64,000 nt of DNA from Georgenia satyanarayanai (GCF_900116375.1 NZ_UETB01000011.1:1-64000), one strand, 5' to 3'; shown: positions 36,361-45,106, counted from the first letter of the stretch. The notes: generated from the sequence alone by a model not told the origin. Translations and numbers: made by a program.

Positions 36361-37920
36361 ATGCCAGACGCTCCAGACGTCGTCGGTCTTGTCCTCAGCG
36401 GTGGCGGCGCGCGGGCCAGCTTCCAGCTCGGGGCGCTGCGCTACCTCTACGACCGGGCGGGTATCGCCCCCTCGGTCATCACCGGGACCTCGGCGGGCTC
36501 GATCGTCGCGGCCGTCCTCGCCCAGTCGGCCGAGCGGGAGGGGCAGCGCGCTGCCCTCGCGCGCCTCGAGGAGCTGTGGCGGGGGATGGCCGACTCCTCG
36601 GACATGTTCGAGGAGCTGCCGTGGTTCAGCCGGTTGCGCGAGCGTGGCCCGGTGTGGGCCGAGGCTCTCGAGCGGCGCAAGCGGCGCCAGGGTGCCCTGG
36701 GCCGATCCTTCAAGCGCGTGGCCGTGCTCCGCGACGAGATCTCCACCGCGGCCGAGCGGGTGGTCCGCCCGGCCAGCGGTGACGGGCGCAGCACGCAGGA
36801 CCCCGGCCCCGACGAGCCCCCGCACCAGCAGCCCGTCGAGCTCCCGCCCGTCCCGGCCCCGCCCAGCCGGCTCACCCCGGCCGGTGAGCCCGCCGACGAG
36901 GAGGCCGCGGGCACCGGGAGGGAGCGCGCCGGCGGGACCGGTTTAGGCCCGGGCCGCTTCCTCGAGTCGATCGACATCCTCCGGACGGTGGGCCGCGCCA
37001 GCGCCGACCTCGAGACGATCGTCGACGGCGCCCGCCGTGAGCGCTCGATGTACCGCCCCGGCCCCATCGTCGACCACCTCGTCGACCCCGAGATCTTCCG
37101 GCCCGACGCCGTCGCGGCCTCGGGTGTCACCCTGCGTGTCGCCGTCGTCGCCCTCGAGAGCGGCGAGCTGCGCTACGTCACCGAGGACGGCACCCTCGTC
37201 GACCGCGACGACCGTCCCCTGGGGGCCGACCCCGTCGACCTCGTCGAGGCCGTCCGCGCGTCCTGCGCGATCCCGATGGTCTTCGCGCCGGTGCGGCTGG
37301 GGGAGGAGAACTACGTCGACGGCGGGGTGCGGGAGTCCCTGCCCGCGGAGGTCGCGATGACCCACCTCGGTGTCGACACCTGCTACGCCGTGGTCGCCGG
37401 ACCGTCGGGCCTGCGCCGCGAGGACTCCTACGACGACAAGGACATGCTCGGCATCCTCATGCGCACGACGACGGCCATCATGACCGACGAGGTGCAGCGC
37501 GACGAGGTGGTCCGCGCGCGGGCCGCGGGCGCCGTCGTCATCGAGCCGGAGTTCGACGTCCACGACACCCTCACCATCGAGCCCGGCCTCGTCGCGCTCG
37601 CGATGGACTACGGCTACCTCCGCGCGGCCGAGGCCGTCCTCGGGGCGAGCGCGGAGGAGCAGTCCGTCACCCGCGACCTGGTGCTCCTGCGCCGCCGCAT
37701 CTGGCACGCCGAGAAGGAGGCCTTCGCCGCGGACCTCGAGGAGCCCGCGCGGCTGGAGCGAGTCGCGGAGATCGCCGGCCTCAAGTACACGCTGCGCGAC
37801 CTGCTGCGCCGCGTGCCGGCCGACCGTCTGCCCGAGGGGGCCGAGGAGTGGTGGCGCACGTGGGAGCACCACCGCACGGAGATCACCCTCGCCCCGAGCT
37901 GGGCCACCCCGCGCACCTGA
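36361..37920 (+). CDS. Patatin-like phospholipase
   Basis: 519 residues with a patatin Ser-Asp dyad. The oxyanion loop SGGGARASFQLG is at residues 13-24, Ser44 in GTSAG, and Asp320 in VDGG. A Pro-rich, low-complexity insertion (about residues 140-200) separates the halves, and a C-terminal helical extension follows. It hydrolyses acyl esters of lipids. TAGCCT lies 6 nt before ATG 36361, so the gene may be leaderless. No ExoU-type features are seen. It ends 6 nt before the convergent xth gene. Confidence 0.88.
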   Translation: MPDAPDVVGLVLSGGGARASFQLGALRYLYDRAGIAPSVITGTSAGSIVAAVLAQSAEREGQRAALARLEELWRGMADSSDMFEELPWFSRLRERGPVWAEALERRKRRQGALGRSFKRVAVLRDEISTAAERVVRPASGDGRSTQDPGPDEPPHQQPVELPPVPAPPSRLTPAGEPADEEAAGTGRERAGGTGLGPGRFLESIDILRTVGRASADLETIVDGARRERSMYRPGPIVDHLVDPEIFRPDAVAASGVTLRVAVVALESGELRYVTEDGTLVDRDDRPLGADPVDLVEAVRASCAIPMVFAPVRLGEENYVDGGVRESLPAEVAMTHLGVDTCYAVVAGPSGLRREDSYDDKDMLGILMRTTTAIMTDEVQRDEVVRARAAGAVVIEPEFDVHDTLTIEPGLVALAMDYGYLRAAEAVLGASAEEQSVTRDLVLLRRRIWHAEKEAFAADLEEPARLERVAEIAGLKYTLRDLLRRVPADRLPEGAEEWWRTWEHHRTEITLAPSWATPRT

Positions 37921-37926
37921 GCGCGC

Positions 37927-38709
37927 TCAGGCGAGGTCGACGACGACGGGCACGTGGTCGCTGGCCCCCTTGCCCTTGCGCTCGGCCCGGTCGACGTGCG
38001 CGCCGGTCACCCGGGCAGCGAGCGCGGGGGAGGCGTGGACGAGGTCGATGCGCATGCCCTCGTTCCGGGGAAAGCGCAGGCGCTGGTAGTCCCAGTACGT
38101 GTAGGCGCCGGGGGTGTGCTCGCGAGTGACCTCCGCGAAGCCGGCCTCGCCCAGCGCGGCGAGCGCCGCTCGCTCGGGCGGGGAGACGTGGGTGGCGCCG
38201 GCGAAGGCGGCGGGGTCCCACACGTCCTCGTCGCGCGGGGCGACGTTCCAGTCACCCACGAGGGCGACCTGCGCGGCGGGGTCGGCCGCGAGCCAGCCGT
38301 GGGCGGCGTCGCGCAGCGCCGCCAGCCAGTCGAGCTTGTACTGGTAGTGCGGGTCCTCCAGCGTGCGGCCGTTGGGCACGTACAGGCTCCACACCCGCAC
38401 GCCGCTGACCGTCGCGCCCAGGGCGCGGGCCTCGGCGGCGGCCGGCTCTCCCCACGTCGGCATCCCCGGGAAGCCGACCTCGACGTCCTCCACGGGGAGC
38501 CGGGAGACGACGGCCACCCCGTTCCACTGGCTGAGGCCGTGGTGGGCGACGTGGTAGCCGGCGGCCTCGAAGGGCAGGTGCGGGAACTGGTCGTCGCGGC
38601 ACTTGGTCTCCTGGACCGCCAGCACGTCCGTCCCGGAGCGCTCGAGGAAGGCGAGGACCCGGTCCACCCGGGTGCGGACGGAGTTGACGTTCCACGTGGC
38701 CAGGCGCAT
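37927..38709 (-). CDS. xth: Exodeoxyribonuclease III
   Basis: 260 residues of the ExoIII/AP endonuclease family. It begins MRLATWNVNSVRTRVDRVL and has Glu in VQETKCRD, the WNGVAVVSR segment, GDWNVAPRDEDVWDP and the closing GASDHVPVVVDL with the catalytic Asp-His. It nicks DNA at abasic sites in base-excision repair and degrades 3' ends. The ATG at 38709 lacks a ribosome site but has TAGCCT 7 nt upstream, so it may be leaderless. It faces pyrE across only 33 bp. Confidence 0.93.
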   Translation of the reverse strand: MRLATWNVNSVRTRVDRVLAFLERSGTDVLAVQETKCRDDQFPHLPFEAAGYHVAHHGLSQWNGVAVVSRLPVEDVEVGFPGMPTWGEPAAAEARALGATVSGVRVWSLYVPNGRTLEDPHYQYKLDWLAALRDAAHGWLAADPAAQVALVGDWNVAPRDEDVWDPAAFAGATHVSPPERAALAALGEAGFAEVTREHTPGAYTYWDYQRLRFPRNEGMRIDLVHASPALAARVTGAHVDRAERKGKGASDHVPVVVDLA

Positions 38710-38716
38710 GGGGGCG

Positions 38717-38722
38717 AGGCTA
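38717..38722 (-). promoter_or_regulatory. -10 element of xth (leaderless)
   Basis: TAGCCT on the minus strand, 7 nt before the xth ATG. No ribosome site lies between, so transcription would start at or next to the start codon. No clear -35 can be seen, as it would lie near the pyrE start. Confidence 0.4.
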
Positions 38723-38730
38723 CCGGCCGG

Positions 38731-38736
38731 TACCCT
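38731..38736 (+). promoter_or_regulatory. -10 element of pyrE (leaderless)
   Basis: TACCCT on the plus strand, 6 nt before the GTG of pyrE. It is 8 bp from the xth -10 on the other strand, so both promoters compete for the same 33-bp region. Confidence 0.4.
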
Positions 38737-38742
38737 GCAGCC

Positions 38743-39324
38743 GTGACCTCCCCCAACGACTCCCTGCGCAGCTCCCTGGCCCAGCACGTCCGCGACCTCG
38801 CCGTCATCCGGGGCGAGGTGACGCTCGCCAGCGGCCGCACCTCCGACCACTACGTCGACATGCGGCGCGTCACCCTGCACCACGCGGCCGCCCCGCTCGT
38901 GGGCCACGTCATGCTCGACCTCCTCGAGGAGGCGGGGCTCGGGCCCGAGGAGGTCGACGCCGTCGGTGGTCTCACGATGGGCGCCGACCCGGTCGCCACC
39001 GCGATCCTCCATGCCGCGGCCTCCCGCGGGCTCACCGTGGACGCCTGCGTCGTGCGCAAGGAGGCCAAGGCCCACGGCCTGCAGCGGCGCGTCGAGGGCC
39101 CGGACGTCGCCGGCCGCCGTGTTGTCGCCGTCGAGGACACCTCGACCACCGGCGGCAGCCTCCTCACCGCCATCGAGGCGTTGCGCGAGGCGGGCGCGGA
39201 GGTCGTGGGGGCCGCCGTCGTCGTCGACCGCGACACCGGTGCGCGCGAGCGCGTGGAGGAGGCGGGCGTGCGCTACCTCGCCGCCCTCGGCCTGGAGGAC
39301 CTCGGGCTCGCCGCCCGCGGCTGA
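38743..39324 (+). CDS. pyrE: Orotate phosphoribosyltransferase
   Basis: 193 residues. It starts with a helix (LAQHVRDLAVIRGEVTLASG) then SDHYVDMRRVTL, and the PRPP-binding motif RVVAVEDTSTTGG lies at residues 126-138. Lys107 and Lys110 in RKEAKAHG are the family active-site residues. It makes orotidine-5'-phosphate from orotate and PRPP in pyrimidine synthesis. GTG 38743 is set by a promoter-like TACCCT just upstream. pyrE stands alone here, apart from the rest of the pyr genes. Confidence 0.95.
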   Translation: MTSPNDSLRSSLAQHVRDLAVIRGEVTLASGRTSDHYVDMRRVTLHHAAAPLVGHVMLDLLEEAGLGPEEVDAVGGLTMGADPVATAILHAAASRGLTVDACVVRKEAKAHGLQRRVEGPDVAGRRVVAVEDTSTTGGSLLTAIEALREAGAEVVGAAVVVDRDTGARERVEEAGVRYLAALGLEDLGLAARG

Positions 39325-39474
39325 GAAGGGCCGCGGTGCCGCCCACCGTGCGGTAGCGGAAGGTCTAGGGCCCTGACGGTCGCGCCGGTGCTAGTTTCCC
39401 TCAATGGCTGAACCGCGACGGCGGGGGACTCACGCGCAGGCCGGTCGCGCCGCCGTCAGTGCGAGGAACGGCAG

Positions 39475-39654
39475 GTGAGGGCCGTGGACGTCCGCAAGCG
39501 GCAGACGCTCGTCACCATCGTCGGCTTCGCGGTCATCGGCGCGCTGAGCTTCGTGGTCGACTGGCCCTGGTGGCAGCTCGCCCTGGTCTGCGTGGTGCCC
39601 TACGGCGTGGCGATCGTCCTCGCCGGTCGGCGAGGCAACCAGGGCCCGCTGTGA
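39475..39654 (+). CDS. Small two-helix membrane protein
   Basis: 59 residues: a short basic start (VDVRKRQTL), a helix (VTIVGFAVIGALSFVVDW), a turn of Trp residues (WPWWQ) and a second helix (LALVCVVPYGVAIVLAG), ending in a basic tail. GAGGAA lies 8 nt before GTG 39475; a GTG at 39484 would give 56 residues. Codon third positions are strongly GC-biased as in its neighbours. It precedes the LemA gene by 12 nt and may be part of that unit. Function unknown. Confidence 0.65.
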   Translation: MRAVDVRKRQTLVTIVGFAVIGALSFVVDWPWWQLALVCVVPYGVAIVLAGRRGNQGPL

Positions 39655-39666
39655 AAGGCTGAGCGC

Positions 39667-40311
39667 GTGGAGATGCTCGCCGTGCTCGTCGTCCTGGCCG
39701 TGCTCGTCGTCGTCGCCGTCTGGGCGGTCGCGACGTACAACGGCCTGGTCCGGCTGCGCAACCTCGTCCAGGAGGCGTGGCGGCAGATCGACGTCGAGCT
39801 CCACCGGCGCCACGCCCTCGTCCCGGCGCTCGTCGAGACCGTCAAGGGCTACGCCGCCCAGGAGCGGGAGGTCTTCGACGACGTCACCCGTGCCCGCGCA
39901 GCAGCGGCCGGCGGCGGGGTGGGCCCCGCCCAGCAGGCCGAGACCGAGAACGCCCTCAGCGGGGCGCTGAGCCGGCTCTTCGCCGTCGCGGAGAACTACC
40001 CGCAGCTGCGCTCCTCGGAGAACTTCGCCGACCTCCAGGCCGAGCTCACCAACACCGAGGACCGCATCGCCGCGGGCCGCCGCTTCTACAACGCCAACGT
40101 GCGCCAGCTCAACACGAGGATCGAGTCCTTCCCGCCGAACGTCGTCGCCAACGCGTTCTCCTTCAGCCGGGCGGAGTACTTCGAGGCCAACGACCCCGCG
40201 GTCCGTGCCGTCCCCTCGGTCCACTTCACCGCCGGCGAGGCGCCCGGCCCCGCCGCGGCCGTCGACGGCGGTGGTCAGGGCGGGGGCCTCGACCCGCGAC
40301 GCGACGCTTGA
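39667..40311 (+). CDS. LemA family protein
   Basis: 214 residues: an N-terminal transmembrane helix (LAVLVVLAVLVVVAVWAV, residues 4-21), then the LemA helical bundle with YNGLVRLRNLVQEAWRQIDVELHRRHALVP and NTEDRIAAGRRFYNANVRQLNTRIESFP, the family hallmarks, ending in a Gly/Pro-rich tail. LemA proteins are envelope-linked and often occur near TPM-domain or M48 peptidase genes, but none is adjacent. GTG 39667 has AAGG upstream. The next gene (SpoU) starts inside its stop codon. Confidence 0.9.
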   Translation: MEMLAVLVVLAVLVVVAVWAVATYNGLVRLRNLVQEAWRQIDVELHRRHALVPALVETVKGYAAQEREVFDDVTRARAAAAGGGVGPAQQAETENALSGALSRLFAVAENYPQLRSSENFADLQAELTNTEDRIAAGRRFYNANVRQLNTRIESFPPNVVANAFSFSRAEYFEANDPAVRAVPSVHFTAGEAPGPAAAVDGGGQGGGLDPRRDA

Positions 40312-40967
40312 GCGAGGAGCAGGTCGGCGTCGGGCCCTGGCCCGGCGGGCCCGACGCGTGGCCCCCGGACCCCCGGCTCGACCCGCAGCTGCTTGCCGAG
40401 GGGGACCGGCGCAACGTCCTGGACCGGTACCGCTACTGGCGGCTCGAGGCGATCGTCGAGGACATCGACGCCCACCGCCACCCGCTCCACGTGGCGGTCG
40501 AGAACCTCGGGCACGACTTCAACATCGGCTCGGTGGTCCGCACGGCCAACGCCTTCGCGGTCGCCGCCGTCCACATCGTCGGCCGACGGCGCTGGAACCG
40601 GCGCGGGGCGATGGTCACCGACCGCTACCAGCACCTGCACCACCACGACGACGTCGCCGGGCTGCTCGCGTGGGCGCAGGGGGAGGGGATACCGGTCATC
40701 GGCATCGACAACGTCCCGGGGTCCGTGCCCCTCGAGCACCGGCCGCTGCCGGAGCGCGCCGTGCTCCTCTTCGGGCAGGAGTCCGGCGGGCTGTCCGAGG
40801 AGGCGCGGGCGGCCTGCGCGCAGATCCTCCACATCACCCAGTACGGCTCCACCCGGTCCCTCAACGTCGGGGCCGCTGCCGCGGTGGCGATGTACTCGTG
40901 GATCCTGCAGCACGGGCCGCAGGTCGGACGTCCCGACCCTGCTCAGTCCGGGCATGACACAATCTAG
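40308..40967 (+). CDS. SpoU/TrmH-family RNA 2'-O-methyltransferase
   Basis: 219 residues of the SPOUT fold, with motif 1 NLGHDFNIGSVVRTANAF, motif 2 LLFGQESGGLSEEARAAC and motif 3 QYGSTRSLNVGAAAAVAMY, which builds the trefoil knot that binds SAM. It methylates a tRNA or rRNA ribose; which one is not known. The start is TTG, overlapping the LemA stop by 4 nt (TTGA), and no other start is in frame nearby. The N-terminal ~40 residues are Pro-rich and precede the knot. Confidence 0.9.
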   Translation: MSEEQVGVGPWPGGPDAWPPDPRLDPQLLAEGDRRNVLDRYRYWRLEAIVEDIDAHRHPLHVAVENLGHDFNIGSVVRTANAFAVAAVHIVGRRRWNRRGAMVTDRYQHLHHHDDVAGLLAWAQGEGIPVIGIDNVPGSVPLEHRPLPERAVLLFGQESGGLSEEARAACAQILHITQYGSTRSLNVGAAAAVAMYSWILQHGPQVGRPDPAQSGHDTI

Positions 40968-41001
40968 GCGTATCGCTGCGTCTATCCACAGGAGGCATTC
41001 A

Positions 41002-42024
41002 GTGCCCATCGCAACCCCCGAGTCCTACAACGAGATGCTCGACCGGGCGAAGGCGGGCAAGTTCGCCTACCCGGCCATCAACATCACCTCCTCCCAGACG
41101 GTGACCGCGGCGATCCGCGGCTTCGCCGAGGCGGAGAGCGACGGCATCATCCAGGTCTCCGTCGGCGGTGGCGAGTACGCCTCCGGCTCGACGATCAAGG
41201 ACCGGGTGGCGGGCACGCGCGCCCTGGCCGCCTACGCGCACGAGGTGGCGAAGAACTACGGCGTCACCATCGCGCTGCACACCGACCACTGCATCAAGGA
41301 GAACCTCGACTCCTGGGTGAGGCCGCTGCTCGCCATGGAGGCCGAGGAGGTCGCCGCCGGCAAGAACCCCATGTTCCAGTCGCACATGTACGACGGCTCC
41401 ACCGTCCCGCTGGAGGAGAACCTCGTCATCTCCGAGGAGCTGCTCGAGCTCTCCCAGAAGGCGCGCACGATCCTCGAGATCGAGGTCGGCGTCGTCGGTG
41501 GCGAGGAGGACGGCCACGAGGCCGAGATCAACGAGAAGCTCTACACGACCCCCGAGGACGGCCTCGCCACGGTGCGGGCGCTCGGCGCCGGTGAGAAGGG
41601 CCGGTACCTCACCGCCCTGACCTTCGGCAACGTCCACGGCGTCTACAAGCCGGGCGCGGTCAAGCTCCGTCCGGAGATCCTCGGTGAGATCCAGCGCGTC
41701 GTCGGCCAGGAGATCGGCAAGGACATGCCGTTCGACCTCGTCTTCCACGGTGGTTCCGGCTCGACGGCCGAGGAGGTCGCCCTCGCCGTCGACAACGGCG
41801 TCATCAAGATGAACGTCGACACCGACACGCAGTACGCCTTCACCCGCCCCGTCGTCGAGCACATGTTCAAGAACTACGACGGCGTGCTCAAGATCGACGG
41901 CGACGTCGGCAACAAGAAGGCCTACGACCCCCGCGCCTGGGGCAAGGCCGCGGAGGCCGGCATGGCCGCCCGCGTCGTCGAGGCCTGCCAGTGGCTGCGC
42001 TCGGCCGGCACGAAGATGGCCTGA
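41002..42024 (+). CDS. fba: Class II fructose-bisphosphate aldolase
   Basis: 340 residues, the size of the E. coli/Mycobacterium class IIA enzyme. HTDHC at 93-97 gives the catalytic Asp95 and zinc ligand His96. GNVHGVY and HGGSGS form the phosphate-binding site, and NVDTDTQYAF follows. It splits fructose-1,6-bisphosphate into DHAP and GAP in glycolysis. AGGAGG before GTG 41002 is a strong ribosome site. It is closed by a perfect 38-bp palindrome terminator. Confidence 0.97.
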   Translation: MPIATPESYNEMLDRAKAGKFAYPAINITSSQTVTAAIRGFAEAESDGIIQVSVGGGEYASGSTIKDRVAGTRALAAYAHEVAKNYGVTIALHTDHCIKENLDSWVRPLLAMEAEEVAAGKNPMFQSHMYDGSTVPLEENLVISEELLELSQKARTILEIEVGVVGGEEDGHEAEINEKLYTTPEDGLATVRALGAGEKGRYLTALTFGNVHGVYKPGAVKLRPEILGEIQRVVGQEIGKDMPFDLVFHGGSGSTAEEVALAVDNGVIKMNVDTDTQYAFTRPVVEHMFKNYDGVLKIDGDVGNKKAYDPRAWGKAAEAGMAARVVEACQWLRSAGTKMA

Positions 42025-42041
42025 CGCAGACCGACTGACGC

Positions 42042-42079
42042 ACGAAGGGCCCGCCGGCAGCTGCCGGCGGGCCCTTCGT
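42042..42079. terminator. Perfect 38-bp palindromic terminator after fba
   Basis: Arms 42042-42060 and 42061-42079 are a perfect 19-bp inverted repeat with no unpaired bases, 17 nt after the fba stop. It can work both ways for fba and the convergent STAS gene that ends at 42095. GTCTCGCT follows. Confidence 0.9.
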
Positions 42080-42094
42080 CGTCTCGCTGGTGCG

Positions 42095-42481
42095 TCACGC
42101 GGCGTCGTCGCCCGGGGGGTCGGTGGGCTCGGGGAAGCCCGGGTCCTCCTCGACGATCGTCACGACGTCGCCCAGGCGCGTGATGTCGAGCAGGAAGCGG
42201 ACGACGTCCGGCGGCTTGATCATCGTGAGCGGCCCGGGCGTGCGGTGGGCGAGCCGCGCGAGGAGCGCGACACCCGAGGAGTCCATGAAGGTGACGTGCC
42301 GGGCGTCGATCTCCACGGGGTTGCGGGACGACTCGGCCTCCGAGACCGCCTCGGTGAGCTCGCTGCTGAGAGCGACGTCGATCTCACCGGACAGGACGAG
42401 CCGGGTGCGGCCCTGCGCCACCATGACCGACGCGGTGCCGGTCTCGGGGCCGCGGTCGCTTGTCGAACTGTCGTCGCGCAC
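42095..42481 (-). CDS. STAS domain anti-sigma factor antagonist
   Basis: 128 residues with SGEIDVALSSEL and DARHVTFMDSSGVALLARL, including the phospho-acceptor DSSG (residues 67-70). The 3' part ends in an acidic Pro-rich tail. AAGGAGA 5 nt before GTG 42481 sets the start; a GTG at 42529 adds 16 residues but lacks a ribosome site. It is divergent from the SpoIIE-kinase gene by 85 bp, and its partner is likely that protein's ATPase domain. Confidence 0.88.
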   Translation of the reverse strand: MRDDSSTSDRGPETGTASVMVAQGRTRLVLSGEIDVALSSELTEAVSEAESSRNPVEIDARHVTFMDSSGVALLARLAHRTPGPLTMIKPPDVVRFLLDITRLGDVVTIVEEDPGFPEPTDPPGDDAA

Positions 42482-42566
42482 AGGCTCTCCTTCTGCTGGT
42501 CCGGCGGTTCGCGCCGGAACGTCCTCCACGGCATCCTAGGAGACTCGAGGCGATCGGAGAGACAAC

Positions 42567-44768
42567 ATGACCGGACCGGACAGCGGCGTGCCCGCACCGG
42601 TGGACTCTCCGACGCCTCCTGAGGGTGTCATCCGCACGCATCCGGGACGGCGCGCGGAGCCCGCGCGCGAGCTGCCCGAGACCTTCCTGGGGCGCTCCGA
42701 GCACCTGCTCGAGGCGCTGCCCGACCCGACCTACGTCGTCGACGTCGACCTCTCCACCCGGCCCGCCGGGTACCGCGTCGTGTGGGTCAGCTCCTCGCTG
42801 GCGCAGATGACCGGGTACTCGGTGGCCGAGCTGCGCGACTCCGCGCCCGAGCTGGTCACCGCCCACGGGCGGGTCCGCACGGCCCTGCGGGAGGCGCTCG
42901 CAGCGGGTCTGCCCGTCTCCGTCGTGCGCTCCGTGCCGCGCAAGGACGGCACCTCCTACCGCGCCACCGTGTCCTTCAGCCCGCTCGGGCCCGGCGCCGG
43001 TGGCTGGGGCCGCTGGCTCGTCACCGTGCGCGACGCCACCGAGGAGCTCGCCTCCGCCGTCCTCGCCGAGGAACGGGCCGCCGCGGAGGAGCGCGCCCAG
43101 CGCGGCCTCAGCCTCGTCGCGCGGGTCTCCGACATCCTCGCCGACGTCGACTCCGCGACCGCCCTCGTGGAGATCTCCGCGCTGCTCGAGCGGCGCATCG
43201 TCCCGTGGGCCGCCTTCTACGCCGACGGCACCCAGCTGCAGAAGGTCACCGACCTCGCCGGGATCTCCTACCACCGCCGCGACCTGCGCCGTCAGGCCCG
43301 GGTGCGCGAGGTCCCCGACCCCGTCGTCGGACTCTTCCTCGACACCCGGATGCAGACCGTCGTCGTCGACCCGCGCGAGCCCGTCGACGAGGGCACCCTC
43401 ACCGGTGAGCTGCTCGCGCTCGTCGCGCAGGACGACTCCGCGCCCGACGACGGGCCGCTGTGGCTGCTGCCCGTGCTCGGCCGCAAGGCGGTGCTCGCCG
43501 TCCTCGCCGTCCGCCCCCCGGACCTGGAGGCCGACGAGAGCGCGCTGCCGGCGGGCGAGCTGACGACCGTCCTCGAGCTCGTCGCCCGGCGCGTGGGCAT
43601 GGCGATGGACAACCTCCAGCTCTACGACCGCGAGCACCGGCTCGCGGAGACGCTCCAGCGCGCCATGCTGCCCGAGCAGAGCCACGTCGAGGGCGTGGAC
43701 GTGTGGAGCTACTACGCCCCCAGCTCCGAGCACGCCCAGGTGGGCGGGGACTGGTACGACGTCCTCGACATGGGTGAGGGACGGGTCGGTGTGGTCGTGG
43801 GCGACGTCGTCGGGCACGACGTCGAGGCCGCGGCGGCGATGGGCCAGCTGCGCTCGGTCGTGCGCGCCTACGCCGCCGAGTTCGTCGAGCCCGGGAAGGT
43901 GCTGGGCCGTGTCGACCGGCTCGTCGCGGGCATGCGCATCGCCCGGCCCGCCTCCTTCGTCTACGCCACCCTCCACCCCCGGCCGGGCGGGGAGACCTGG
44001 GACGTCGCCTACTCGCGCGCCGGGCACCTGCCGATCGTCCACGTGAGCGGCGGGCGGGCCACCCAGCTCGAGGGCGCCAACGGCCCCCTCGTCGGCTTCG
44101 GCGGCCGCCCGCGGCACACCGGGCACGCGGTCGTGCGGCCCGGTGACGTCCTCGTCTTCTACACCGACGGCCTCGTCGAGCGCCGCGACCGGTCGATGCG
44201 CGACGGCGTCGCCGCCCTCGTCTCGGCCGCCGAGCACATCGACGCGCCCGACGCCGCCGGGATCGGTGAGGAGCTGCTCCAGCAGCTCGCCGACGCGCCC
44301 GAGGACGACATCGCCGTCGTCGTCCTGCGCGTGCCCGACCCGGCCTCCGACCCCACCCACACGTGGTCAGGGCCCCGGGAGCGGCGCTGGCAGATGCCGA
44401 TGGACCCCAAGACGATCGCCCGGGCGCGGCACGCCGTGCTCCGCGCCTGCGAGGCCTGGGACATCGCGGACACCGCCGCGGCCGAGCTCGTCGCCTCCGA
44501 GCTCGTCGCCAACGCCGTCATGCACGGGTGGGGCCGGGTGGACCTGCGGCTGCGGGACACCGGTGACGGCCTGCGCATCGAGGTCGAGGACGCCAACCCG
44601 AGCCCGCCGGTCGTCCGCGAGGGACGCGTGGGGCGTGTGGGCGGCTTCGGGCTCCACATCATCTCCCGCCTCGCCGAGTGGGGGTGGCGGCCCACCCCGG
44701 CCGGGAAGGTCGTGTGGGCGCGCGTGCGCGCCAAGGAGGCCTGGGCCCAGCGCCCGGCCGAGGAGTAG
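42567..44768 (+). CDS. Fused PAS-SpoIIE phosphatase and anti-sigma kinase (RsbU/RsbW-like)
   Basis: 733 residues: a PAS domain (about 45-160), a short coiled linker, a GAF-like domain (190-350), a PP2C-type SpoIIE phosphatase (about 375-595; GDWYDVL, GDVVGHDVEAAAAMGQL, DIAVVVLRVP) and a C-terminal HATPase_c_2 kinase domain (about 610-725; ASELVANAVMHG, FGLHIISRLAEWG). One polypeptide thus holds the phosphatase that activates and the kinase that inactivates STAS antagonists, responding to a PAS/GAF signal. Two STAS genes flank it. No sigma factor is adjacent. Confidence 0.92.
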   Translation: MTGPDSGVPAPVDSPTPPEGVIRTHPGRRAEPARELPETFLGRSEHLLEALPDPTYVVDVDLSTRPAGYRVVWVSSSLAQMTGYSVAELRDSAPELVTAHGRVRTALREALAAGLPVSVVRSVPRKDGTSYRATVSFSPLGPGAGGWGRWLVTVRDATEELASAVLAEERAAAEERAQRGLSLVARVSDILADVDSATALVEISALLERRIVPWAAFYADGTQLQKVTDLAGISYHRRDLRRQARVREVPDPVVGLFLDTRMQTVVVDPREPVDEGTLTGELLALVAQDDSAPDDGPLWLLPVLGRKAVLAVLAVRPPDLEADESALPAGELTTVLELVARRVGMAMDNLQLYDREHRLAETLQRAMLPEQSHVEGVDVWSYYAPSSEHAQVGGDWYDVLDMGEGRVGVVVGDVVGHDVEAAAAMGQLRSVVRAYAAEFVEPGKVLGRVDRLVAGMRIARPASFVYATLHPRPGGETWDVAYSRAGHLPIVHVSGGRATQLEGANGPLVGFGGRPRHTGHAVVRPGDVLVFYTDGLVERRDRSMRDGVAALVSAAEHIDAPDAAGIGEELLQQLADAPEDDIAVVVLRVPDPASDPTHTWSGPRERRWQMPMDPKTIARARHAVLRACEAWDIADTAAAELVASELVANAVMHGWGRVDLRLRDTGDGLRIEVEDANPSPPVVREGRVGRVGGFGLHIISRLAEWGWRPTPAGKVVWARVRAKEAWAQRPAEE

Positions 44769-44776
44769 ACGGCGGC

Positions 44777-45106
44777 TCAGGAGGCCCGGCGCTCGCAGCG
44801 GTGGTCGGTGTCGATCCGGAAGCTGCCCAGGGCGCCGCAGATCTCCAGGACGAAGAGCTCGCGGTCGTTGCAGCCGCGCAGGACGGCCGCGCCGCCGCGC
44901 TTGCCCGCGGCGTCGGCGAGCGCGATGAGGAACGCGGCACCGGTGGAGTCCATGAAGGTGACGTCGCACATGTCGATGACGAGGAGCTGACGGCGCAGCC
45001 CGCTCACCCGGGCCGTGGCCTCGGGGAACTGTCCGCGTTCGGCAAGGTCGAGATCCCCGCTGATCGTCACCGTCGTCGTGGTCGATGACGCCGCGATCTC
45101 GATCAT
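44777..45106 (-). CDS. STAS domain anti-sigma factor antagonist
   Basis: 109 residues: ISGDLDLAERGQFPEATARV then LVIDMCDVTFMDSTGAAFLIALAD with acceptor Ser54 (DSTG). Two Cys residues near the C-terminus (RGCNDRELFVLEICGAL) are unusual for the family. GAGGGAG lies 5 nt before ATG 45106. It converges on the SpoIIE-kinase gene, 8 nt apart, so both flanks of that gene carry an antagonist. Confidence 0.9.
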   Translation of the reverse strand: MIEIAASSTTTTVTISGDLDLAERGQFPEATARVSGLRRQLLVIDMCDVTFMDSTGAAFLIALADAAGKRGGAAVLRGCNDRELFVLEICGALGSFRIDTDHRCERRAS

